Of a stretch of 64,000 nt of DNA, positions 18,081 to 26,106 are shown in pieces. The position numbers and the translations under genes were made by a program. How positions within the stretch are numbered: position 1 is the stretch's first letter; the number at the start of each line of letters is the position of its first letter. The DNA is taken from positions 26,365 through 90,364 of the forward strand of contig CALXLA010000044.1 in NCBI GenBank assembly GCA_944389075.1. The letters run 5' to 3'. Under the pieces are notes generated by a model. That model saw only the letters and a list, made by a program, of their open reading frames with translations, ran no database searches and was not told the origin of the DNA. Source of the stretch: an uncultured Spirochaetaceae bacterium. GTDB lineage: Bacteria; Spirochaetota; Spirochaetia; Sphaerochaetales; Sphaerochaetaceae.

Positions 18081-18109
18081 AGTGTAAACCATAGTTCACA
18101 TTCAGTCAA
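18081..18109 (-). promoter_or_regulatory. Promoter of the toxin-antitoxin operon
   Basis: Minus-strand TTGACT (18104-18109), a 17-base spacer, then TACACT (18081-18086). Transcription would start about at 18074, the first base of the toxin ATG. Confidence 0.65.
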
Positions 18110-18230
18110 TCTACTGTTAGACAACACGTATTGCCATAATAGCGTATTGACCAATAATCAGGTCACGTTGACCAACGTAGAGCGGATAAGGCACCCTGCG
18201 TTTCAAAGAACTACGAGCTTTGCTGTGGTG

Positions 18231-18278
18231 TGATTATTCGCCCGTAATAGCACCGGTGCTTTTGCGAACGAATAATCA
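18231..18278. repeat. Nested inverted repeat around a 12-bp palindrome
   Basis: Ten-base arms TGATTATTCG (18231-18240) and CGAATAATCA (18269-18278) flank a perfect palindrome AGCACCGGTGCT (18249-18260). It lies in non-coding, decayed DNA. Upstream, TTGACCAA occurs twice within 18145-18180. A protein-binding site, a hairpin, or an element end are all possible. Confidence 0.5.
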
Positions 18279-18425
18279 ATCAAGAGTAAGCCAGACAGTA
18301 TTCTTTGAAGCGGAAATCCTGACATCCAGCTCGAAAGCCCCATCATGGAACATCACCAATGCTTTGTTATCAACGTACATATTTCTCCCTGCTTCTGTCT
18401 TATCAATCACGAAGGCTTTCATCAT
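18276..18425 (-). pseudogene. Truncated RhuM-like gene start
   Basis: A 49-codon frame whose translation contains VDNKALVMFHDGAFELDV then KNTVWLTLD and a stop. This resembles the N-terminus of RhuM-family (virulence/Fic-like) proteins, which reads roughly 'dGk..ldV...d.TVWLtq..mAeLF' and continues for 250 or more residues. Here the frame breaks immediately after the VWLT motif, at the edge of the inverted repeat 18231-18278. Best read as the stub of a lost gene. Family assignment rests on about 30 residues. Confidence 0.4.
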
Positions 18426-18439
18426 TATCGGTTCTTAAC

Positions 18440-18936
18440 CATATTTCATCTACATCGGAGAGCCTCACCAATGATTTTGAAAGAGCTGGATATCAAATGA
18501 ACAAAGAGACCATTGAAAGCTATATCGACAAACTCATCTGCTCTGGCTTCATGCGCTCCATACCTCAATACAAAAGGAAAGAGGTCTAGAAACTTTATGC
18601 CCTCAATCATCAGATGGGAGTACTCTACAAAGCTGGAAGCGAGTACACAAAGACAATCCTTGAACATATCATTCTCAGCAGCATCCTTAGACATACAGAT
18701 CTTATTCCCTCTTTATTACATGACAAAGAATGGTAAAGAGATATCATTCATTCTCACCGGCGAGAATGGAGAACCATGCTACCTCATCGATGTTTTCTGA
18801 TGATAAGTATGCAATACGTGAGACTGGCGCCAGGAAGGGTGTAATAATCACAAGTGATCATGATTCTCAGGAAGATGATATAATCACAATGTCAATTTTA
18901 GAATTGGTAAATTCATACCGAATTCGTACTTTATAA
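18440..18936 (+). pseudogene. Frameshifted remnant of a DUF4143-type ATPase
   Basis: Three consecutive frames give pieces that line up with the C-terminal half of the AAA/DUF4143 ATPases common in bacteria. First: ERAGYQMNKETIESYIDKL, GFMRSIPQYKRK, a stop, then LYALNHQMGVLYKAG and LEHIILSSIL. After a frame change comes YYMTKNGKEISFIL with CYLIDV (the 'GkEiDFv' nuclease-like core). After another change comes GVIITSDHDSQEDDI near the end. The AAA domain itself is missing. The remnant ends about 10 bases before the helicase gene on the other strand. No intact gene lies in 18093-18944. Confidence 0.5.
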
Positions 18937-18944
18937 TATGCCAA

Positions 18945-21900
18945 TTATATTCTCTTATTCCGAGCGTGATTGATTTCAGCACGCACCGTGTCCACGCAAT
19001 AATCCATATCTTCAATCAGCTCTTTGACAACAAAACGCATCGGTTTCCAGCCATATTGTTCAATAGCTGCATCTCTGCGGAAGTCACTTTCCTTTCTCGA
19101 CCCATCAGCATTGAAATGATACTGATACCCATCCACCTCGATATCAAGCCTCACAAATTCATCCTGATATGCCATATCAAACCGGTATCCGAGAAAACTG
19201 TATTGCGGTTTTGTTTCAATTCCAGCTTTTTGAAGAGCGTTGAATAAGGCCTCTTCCCATACAGAATCAAATGTGACATTGTCATCTCTCTTTCTGGAGT
19301 ATTCACTAAGCATACTCAGTATTTTCGAAGATGAATTTCTGCTGAGAGTCTTGTTTCCTATGACAATAAGACACGCCTTAGCTCTGCTTAATGCAACATC
19401 ATAGATGTTATTGTTCTGCTCATTGGTAAGATACCAGATCTGTTTATTCCTCATATCAGGAAGATACCCAAGGACAAACAGAATCACATCACACTCCCCT
19501 CCTTGAAATCCATAGGCTGTGTCAACTTTGACATCATTATGGGAGAACCCATTCCCGTAGATTTCATTTGCAAGTCTGTTTGCCACTGCACGTAAAGGAG
19601 TAACAACACCGATAGAACCATTGTAATTTTTGTTCTTAAAATCCTTAAGAAACCCAATGCAAGTACTGATTTCGTGATCAAGGCCATCTTCAATATTTAT
19701 CCATCGCAGGTGGTCACCTGTTTCAAATCCAGGAGGATAATTCAAAGGCCGTTCATTTGTACGAATACGAAGATTTCCATTGTAAAAGGCCTTATTGATA
19801 AAACCAGCTATGTCTGCGTCGCAACGGAAATGTTCTTTCAGCATTGATGGTTTAGCAAAACGAGAAGCAATTGAATAGGCTGTGTTTGTATAAAACTCAA
19901 AAGAGGCCGTATTCGAATCAACAGAATAGTACTTTCCAAGAATCATATCATGCCGCCTCTTGCTCATCGTGATGATGGGCCGAAACTGCTCTGGGTCGCC
20001 AATAATCATTGCTCTCTTGGCTCTGAATAACATTGGAATCACGGAGACACAATCACACTGGGAGGCCTCATCGATAACAACCATATCGAAGACTCCGCCT
20101 GCAAGAGGAGAAGCATGGCGTGCTGAAAGAAGAGAAACAGCCCATGCAGGAACTACTGAAAACATCTTCTGCTCAGCAGTTACCATTTTAGATTGCCTAT
20201 CCTTAGAAAGGGCTTTCCATGTCGGGCCTGATTTGCTTGCAGCAGATCTCTGCTGCCCGATGAATTCATAGTCCTTTTCATCAAGAGTGCGTATCTGCTC
20301 CCCCCATTTATACAGAAGAGAGGAGGAAGCATTGTCAATCATATTCTTCATCGCAGCATTGTAATCGTCGCTATAATCTTTGCTTCCTGAAACTGCAGTA
20401 TGGTATTCAGCATATGCTTTATTGACTTCTGCTTTTGCTTTTCTGTATGAAGCTGAGGCCGTGACCAACTCCTTGCAGATAGCATCTAGCTTCTTATCCT
20501 TATCAATCGAGATACTTGAAATCAGATGATATTTCTCGACAAGCTGAATTCTCGCATCCTCAATCTTCTTGCCATGGAGCATTCGATACAAGAACCCGGC
20601 AATTCCAGCTTTCTTCGAAGAATCAACTATAATGGCCAATCTGAGTATTTCACTGAGGGTTTGATCTTTGAAGACCGAAGAATCAGCATGAACAAGAATG
20701 GACTTCAGATGGGTAAGCTCTGATATATATTTCTGCTCAATCTTCAGATATGACGATACAATGTTATTCAATTCCTCTGAGACTTCTTTGATCTCAGAGA
20801 CGGTATTTGCAGAATCCAAGACTATCTTGTCAGAAGCTTCACCGGAGGCTGGAACTGCAGAAAGAATTGTCCGCGCTTCCTCTTCTGGCTTCACCTGATA
20901 CCAGTCAGTCAATTCTCCATCATCGCTATTACAATATCGTATGAGCGGAATGGACCTGGATTCTGAAAGAAGTGTATCTGCTCTATCATGAATCGCCTCA
21001 AGAGCAGCGTGGTTACGGCTAGAGAAAACAACTGACATGCCTCGATATACACAGTTGGCTATAAGATTGACAGCAACCTGTGATTTACCTGTTCCCGGTG
21101 GGCCTTGAAGCACTGTGAGATGATGAGATAATGCATCCTCGACCGCTTCAAGTTGCTCACTATTGCTAGTCAAGAAAGGAATTGCTGAGATTCTGGCTTC
21201 ATTTGTATCTTTGTAAGGGTGCTTGCGGAAAATGTATGCAAGCGCAGATTTGTCAAGCTCTGCAGCATCCGCCTGTTCTATCATCTTAAGTTCACGGATA
21301 AGGCCGTTATTGAAAACAGTATTGTCTGTTCGGAAAAGAATCACAGTATTGCATAGCTTCCTTCTCTTCTGTCTGCTCGATACTTTCGGAAGTGTCTGTA
21401 CAGTGCGTTCAGGATCGAATTCATCGGCAATGTTTGAATATGTTGAGTATCCGATGATTGTTCTTAGAGCATGAGCCAGATTCAGTCCATCATCTTCCTC
21501 AAGTTCATCAAAGAGTTCATCAAGCTGTGATAAATCACAGTTACGGGTTATCCACTCAAAATTGTAAGAGGCATTCTTGAATAAAGGCTTGATGCGTACT
21601 TTGTAATCCTTGCCAGGCCTATCATCTTTTGAAAAATAATCACAAAAGCATATAGGGATCAGGAATAGTGGAAGATAGTCATAGACTTCTCCGTTCTCAT
21701 CAAACCGAGCTTCAACTGGATATCCTATACAGGCTTCAGGCGAAGACTCATTACTTTGAGCAATAGCATGAAGCATCTTTGATTCTCTTGCCTTAAGAGA
21801 TATGACGAAATCAGGTTCAAAATCGCTTTTATGAGAAGGAAACCATAATGATGGTATTGTTGGAGGAATATAGAACTGCTGTCCTTGCTTTGTCACAGAT

Positions 21901-22244
21901 AAATGGAATTCCTTACGGTCCTCAGTCTTCACACATTCAATGTAATAAGATAGAAGCTTCCTAAAATCAGTCCACTCTGCCTCTGTGCTCATCGTATTTC
22001 CAGAAGCCCCCATCCCAAGTCTGTTTTTGGGGAAAATCTGTAGACCAATGTCCGCAATGCCAACAATCATTCCATTCGATTTGATTACATTCTTCCGTTT
22101 CATAAGATGAAGAAGAGATGGAGCATCACCGGGGCGTATTCTGTTAAGCAAGTCTATGAAATCATCATAGGTATAGTTACGGGGTTTACCGCCTCTGACT
22201 TCCCATTGCTCAAGTACTGCTATGATTTCTTCTCTTTCAGTCAT
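18945..22244 (-). CDS. UPF1/DNA2-type SF1 helicase fused to a Vsr/DUF559-like endonuclease
   Basis: A 1,099-residue protein, last gene of the island operon. Residues 1-355 are an uncharacterised N-terminal region. The SF1 helicase follows: Walker A GPPGTGKS (381-388), FSSRNHAALE (Ia, 407-416), a long helical insertion (about 475-660), Walker B MVVIDEASQ (721-729), IGDPEQFRP (748-756), LKEHFRC, then DTAYGFQGGECDVI and NVALSRA-type motif VI read as DVALSRAK. The last 110 residues look like a PD-(D/E)xK nuclease of the Vsr/DUF559 kind: WEEALFNAL, GYRFDMAY, LDIEVDGYQYH, FRRDAAIEQYGW. UPF1-type helicases move on RNA or DNA; the fused nuclease would cut the displaced strand. It starts nine bases after the Hsp70-like gene. 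Antiviral effector role is inferred from context. Confidence 0.82.
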   Translation of the reverse strand: MTEREEIIAVLEQWEVRGGKPRNYTYDDFIDLLNRIRPGDAPSLLHLMKRKNVIKSNGMIVGIADIGLQIFPKNRLGMGASGNTMSTEAEWTDFRKLLSYYIECVKTEDRKEFHLSVTKQGQQFYIPPTIPSLWFPSHKSDFEPDFVISLKARESKMLHAIAQSNESSPEACIGYPVEARFDENGEVYDYLPLFLIPICFCDYFSKDDRPGKDYKVRIKPLFKNASYNFEWITRNCDLSQLDELFDELEEDDGLNLAHALRTIIGYSTYSNIADEFDPERTVQTLPKVSSRQKRRKLCNTVILFRTDNTVFNNGLIRELKMIEQADAAELDKSALAYIFRKHPYKDTNEARISAIPFLTSNSEQLEAVEDALSHHLTVLQGPPGTGKSQVAVNLIANCVYRGMSVVFSSRNHAALEAIHDRADTLLSESRSIPLIRYCNSDDGELTDWYQVKPEEEARTILSAVPASGEASDKIVLDSANTVSEIKEVSEELNNIVSSYLKIEQKYISELTHLKSILVHADSSVFKDQTLSEILRLAIIVDSSKKAGIAGFLYRMLHGKKIEDARIQLVEKYHLISSISIDKDKKLDAICKELVTASASYRKAKAEVNKAYAEYHTAVSGSKDYSDDYNAAMKNMIDNASSSLLYKWGEQIRTLDEKDYEFIGQQRSAASKSGPTWKALSKDRQSKMVTAEQKMFSVVPAWAVSLLSARHASPLAGGVFDMVVIDEASQCDCVSVIPMLFRAKRAMIIGDPEQFRPIITMSKRRHDMILGKYYSVDSNTASFEFYTNTAYSIASRFAKPSMLKEHFRCDADIAGFINKAFYNGNLRIRTNERPLNYPPGFETGDHLRWINIEDGLDHEISTCIGFLKDFKNKNYNGSIGVVTPLRAVANRLANEIYGNGFSHNDVKVDTAYGFQGGECDVILFVLGYLPDMRNKQIWYLTNEQNNNIYDVALSRAKACLIVIGNKTLSRNSSSKILSMLSEYSRKRDDNVTFDSVWEEALFNALQKAGIETKPQYSFLGYRFDMAYQDEFVRLDIEVDGYQYHFNADGSRKESDFRRDAAIEQYGWKPMRFVVKELIEDMDYCVDTVRAEINHARNKRI

Positions 22245-22253
22245 CTGCTTTCC

Positions 22254-24782
22254 CTATAGATCTGCTGTAGGTATATTGAGATTGCCTTTGCCATTCAGAT
22301 ACAAATTAAGAATCGACCCCCATCTCTTTACATCCCCAAAACATGAGTCATTCCTTCTTGCAATATTTCTCAGTACAGATTCATCATGCAGCAATCCAAC
22401 ATTCATCAATACAGATTCTGATAAGTACTGATAAAAGCACTTCTCAAAAGCCTGCCTTTGAGACAGCTTCAAACCAATTGCTTTATAAATAAGTAACACT
22501 TCAGAATCCTTGTAATCGGAGATATTCAGAAGACTTATGTACCTATCAATAAATAGCCTGACAGGCTCAGTGCCATTTGACGATAACATATTAAGAAGAA
22601 TGTAATAGCTTCCATCTACAGTAATGACATCATTTTCATCCTGTTTGCAGAACTCAGAGTAAACGCTCCTGAGTTTCATCATAAAACAGAGAATTTTACA
22701 TATATTCGAACGAATGCCTGATCCGCTTTGACTTGAGTAATAAGAAGAAATGAGCATATTCAGAGTTGTATATATCTGTGAAAGATCCTGAGCCAGTATC
22801 TCGAAGACATCGGGGTTGCTCATCATTATCTGATAGGCAGCACGATACCAGTGATTTGCCCCACTGACTCCTTGCTCAAAGCTTCCTGTAGATAACTTAC
22901 GGAAGAATGCTTTCATGAATAGAACCCCATCATCCTGTGATGTGAACATGTTCGCACAGAATGATGCTTTTCCAGCATCCAATTTAAAGTATTTAGTCGA
23001 ACATCTCTGTCCGAGATCTCTTATATATTTTCTTACATATTCTGTAACATGAGGAACCTGCAGAGGATGATATGTCCAGGCTGCTAGGGTGATAAGATCG
23101 GAAGAATGAGCTACCTCGAAACGTTCATCGATTGTATTAAGAAATTTCAGGCATGCTTCCTTCTGATCCGGGTCTTCAGGCAATCCATCATCATCTTCAG
23201 TCGGTACACCAAATGTGTTATAGCGTTCAAATCTGGTAATATCCTTAGCTGCTGGATGAGCCCAGACCGATTTATTGATATCAGCCCCCTGCAAGAAAGC
23301 ATTATTAAGTATGAAGCATCGAATCGGAAGATATACTGAATCTGTAAGATATCCGGATTTCTTTCTGACATAAGGAATATCAGGAGGAAAGGAACGTTCC
23401 ATTTCGCTCTCTAGTGTTTCTAGCGTCTTATCAGAATCCTCCATCTTCTCCCAGTCGAGCTGGAGTCCCCTGAATATCGTTTCATACTTATGGTCTTTAG
23501 CAACGATATCAACAGAGGCTCTTCCCTGTCCAGGAATCAGAGATGGTTGCAGTTCAAGTTCAATTGTCTTTCCATGGATTTCTTTTCTAAGTTCATCTGG
23601 GATATCAAAAGGCTGGAAAAGGCTTTTAAGCGGAGCATTGCGTTTCTGCTCTCCCAATCGAAGATAGAATTCGACGTTTTTTGTCTCAGGATGAAGATAG
23701 ATTCCATCAACAGTCTTACCAACAATCCTCTTACTGCTCCTGAGCCTCTGATCTGCTTCGATAAGAGTTTTGAAATGATATCGCTCACTCCTGTCTGCAA
23801 CAACAAGGCTAAGAGCCTCGCACTCATCAAAGTAAGCCGTTATTTCATGCTCCATGCAATTTGCAAAACAGGCCGCACCATAAGCAATGGAATCACCGGT
23901 GGTATCTATTATCGGATTTTCGAACCATCTCTTAAGGGTGTCTCTAACCTCTGAACTCAGATTCCCAACAGCAATCACAGTTGTTATGCCTGTATTGCTG
24001 AGAAGTCTTATCCCATACAGGGGATCAATCGGGGCTATTGCTCTCTCAGAAGCCGGTTGCAGCATGCCAGCCTTTATTTCATAAGGAATCTGAGGCTTAA
24101 GAACATCAGCTTTCAATACTCTGTTGAATGGATAGTTCTCTGATCTGACATATCCAGTATCAGAGTTGAGGAATAGCCTATGTGCCGGAATCCAGAAACC
24201 ATCACATTCCTCAATCCAGAGATATGATATGGTTGTTCCAGTTGGCTCTATATCAACAACGGCAACCTTTTCGTGTTCACTGAATTCTTTCTGAATTCTC
24301 TCAGCATTGCCTAGAAAAGCCGCTACTGAACGCCATAAAAGGACTGGGGTTTTATGAAGCCCATCTGTAGCAGCTTTTATCAGTTTGTTCTGGAAATCGG
24401 CAGGCAGACGATCTGGGACAGGAATCACCAGTTTCTCTGTCTTATCTATCTTTTTTCCTGCAAGAGGAAGGAAAACAGCTCTGAACCAATTCCGAAGACT
24501 CTCAGTATCTTCGCGGTCACTACCTGATAATGCCAATATCTTTCTTAAATCAGCAGCCTTGGAAGCATCAATGGAAAACCCTTGGGCATCTTTGATGATT
24601 AGATCATCCAGCACTATATGTTCTGAATCGATGACATAAGGCTGTTTATTTGAACTGCTATCAGGAGAAATCAATATCAGAGGAAGCTTCAGCTCATCAC
24701 TTTTTATGGCATCCGTTTTTTCAGATGGCTCATAGCCGTAATACTTTCCTCCCCAGAGGTCCATAACAGAAAATGAACTCAT
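22254..24782 (-). CDS. Hsp70/actin-fold protein of the island operon
   Basis: An 842-residue protein whose first ~330 residues look like a diverged Hsp70 nucleotide-binding domain. They include a degenerate phosphate-1 strand (SVMDLWGGKYYGYE, 5-18), PVPDRLPADFQNKLIKAA (121-138, like the Hsp70 'VPA.F...qr' segment), phosphate-2 VAVVDIEPTGTTISYLWI (173-190) and an adenosine-type motif IAVGNLSSEVRD near 270. A beta-rich middle (about 390-460) could be a substrate-binding-like part, and the C-terminal 370 residues are helical and unrecognised. No membrane segment. The ATG overlaps the upstream stop (ATGA) with a strong GGGGG site. Hsp70-like partners occur in some McrB-type defence operons and are thought to sense translation products or RNA; that role is inference. 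Confidence 0.65.
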   Translation of the reverse strand: MSSFSVMDLWGGKYYGYEPSEKTDAIKSDELKLPLILISPDSSSNKQPYVIDSEHIVLDDLIIKDAQGFSIDASKAADLRKILALSGSDREDTESLRNWFRAVFLPLAGKKIDKTEKLVIPVPDRLPADFQNKLIKAATDGLHKTPVLLWRSVAAFLGNAERIQKEFSEHEKVAVVDIEPTGTTISYLWIEECDGFWIPAHRLFLNSDTGYVRSENYPFNRVLKADVLKPQIPYEIKAGMLQPASERAIAPIDPLYGIRLLSNTGITTVIAVGNLSSEVRDTLKRWFENPIIDTTGDSIAYGAACFANCMEHEITAYFDECEALSLVVADRSERYHFKTLIEADQRLRSSKRIVGKTVDGIYLHPETKNVEFYLRLGEQKRNAPLKSLFQPFDIPDELRKEIHGKTIELELQPSLIPGQGRASVDIVAKDHKYETIFRGLQLDWEKMEDSDKTLETLESEMERSFPPDIPYVRKKSGYLTDSVYLPIRCFILNNAFLQGADINKSVWAHPAAKDITRFERYNTFGVPTEDDDGLPEDPDQKEACLKFLNTIDERFEVAHSSDLITLAAWTYHPLQVPHVTEYVRKYIRDLGQRCSTKYFKLDAGKASFCANMFTSQDDGVLFMKAFFRKLSTGSFEQGVSGANHWYRAAYQIMMSNPDVFEILAQDLSQIYTTLNMLISSYYSSQSGSGIRSNICKILCFMMKLRSVYSEFCKQDENDVITVDGSYYILLNMLSSNGTEPVRLFIDRYISLLNISDYKDSEVLLIYKAIGLKLSQRQAFEKCFYQYLSESVLMNVGLLHDESVLRNIARRNDSCFGDVKRWGSILNLYLNGKGNLNIPTADL

Positions 24783-26101
24783 AATGTTAACCCCCTGAAG
24801 AAAGAAGATGACACAATTGCGTTATATATGTCATGGGCAATATCATCACTGACAGACTTACCGACAAAGCGCATTGATTCCGTCTCTGCTCTGTACTCAT
24901 TTCCTGATTCTGAATAGATTATCGATAAGCCTCTTCTTTCTGCTGTGAAAACATCCAGATGTGCATAATCAGGAATCAGATAGCATCGGATTACATGCTT
25001 TACATCTCCCATAACCGTATTAAGGATGTTTCCATCACGGCATCTGAACTCTATTCCCTCATCATTATCCATAATCCGGAAAGAACGATTAGTTTCACCG
25101 CAATAGTCAAAATATGCTTGATTGGGATCTGAACAGAATGTTCCATTCTCTGAAGCATACTGGAACATCCAGATATCATGACTGATTGCACCTTCGGTAT
25201 GAATTCTGTCATCGATTGCAGCAATTGCAATAAGCTTAGCTGTCTCATAGAACATCCTATGCCGATAACGCCACATAGTTTCAATCTCAGTAATATGATT
25301 CGCCAGACGAAGATAGCTGAGCCAGATTGCGTGATAGAATCTATTGTTCTGCAAAGTATAATTCGGTACCGGCACAGAATGAAGCATCCTGACTTCATTG
25401 AATTCTGGCATTGAAAGGCCTTTGCTTACAAGTGAGACGAATCTGCGCACAAGAGCAACTTTCTTAGAGTTCCTGTATCTATCTTCTCTACCATATTTTG
25501 CAATATATCGCCGGCCTTCATTGAGACTATAAATCATATACTGCTTTAGAACTCTGTTTTCGAGTGTATCCATTGATTCATGCCTCACAACCCCCATAAG
25601 CTTCTGCTTTGTTCCACCTTTCTCGACAGCAGTGTAGCCAGGCTGCCTTGCAAGCCATCTCATGCAATAGCTGTCTATCTGCTGGATATTGCCAAGAGGA
25701 ACAAGCTCCTGATTTCGTCGCAGGACTTTTCGAGGACTCTGTAGAAGATGTTGAAGTGAGATGAAATCGTTATCTGCTATCTGCACTATCATCTTCGAAG
25801 GAGGCTCATCAGAATAAGACGTATTAGAACAGTAATCGAGAATAGAGGAAAGCTTTACAGGAAGCTCCTTGCGTTTATTCCTGATCCTATAAGGAAGAGC
25901 CAGGTCAGTTTCTGCCTCGTCGAGGATTGCTGTATAGAACTCACGCATATCATCCATGACATCGAATTTCAGCAGAATCTCATCGGATTGGCTGGAAGAG
26001 GCATAATATCGCCTGACTTCACGCGTATCAGTATAAATCTCTTCTGTGAAGCGCTCATTGATTGATCCTGGATAAATGCGGAAGTCAGATAATATGGACA
26101 T
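24779..26101 (-). CDS. DUF2357 / McrC-N-terminal-like protein
   Basis: A 440-residue protein of the DUF2357 kind, the domain that stands in front of the nuclease in many McrC proteins. Diagnostic segments are QPGYTAVEKGGTKQKL, then RHESMDTLENRVLKQYM (about 180-196), the conserved 'dT.ENR.lk' helix. The C-terminal part (HVIRCYLIPDYAHLDVFTAE) shows no convincing PD-(D/E)xK triad, so it may be a McrC without a cutting domain. The ATG at 26101 is preferred over 26128: it lies just after the McrB stop with an AGG at the right distance. It would link the McrB-like ring to its target or effector, as McrC does. Confidence 0.65.
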   Translation of the reverse strand: MSILSDFRIYPGSINERFTEEIYTDTREVRRYYASSSQSDEILLKFDVMDDMREFYTAILDEAETDLALPYRIRNKRKELPVKLSSILDYCSNTSYSDEPPSKMIVQIADNDFISLQHLLQSPRKVLRRNQELVPLGNIQQIDSYCMRWLARQPGYTAVEKGGTKQKLMGVVRHESMDTLENRVLKQYMIYSLNEGRRYIAKYGREDRYRNSKKVALVRRFVSLVSKGLSMPEFNEVRMLHSVPVPNYTLQNNRFYHAIWLSYLRLANHITEIETMWRYRHRMFYETAKLIAIAAIDDRIHTEGAISHDIWMFQYASENGTFCSDPNQAYFDYCGETNRSFRIMDNDEGIEFRCRDGNILNTVMGDVKHVIRCYLIPDYAHLDVFTAERRGLSIIYSESGNEYRAETESMRFVGKSVSDDIAHDIYNAIVSSSFFRGLTL

Positions 26102-26106
26102 CACGA

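Noticed and set aside
18150..18210. tRNA-like D-arm wording (TAGAGCGGATAAGGC...)
   Set aside because: No acceptor stem, anticodon arm or T-arm can be formed around it; chance resemblance.
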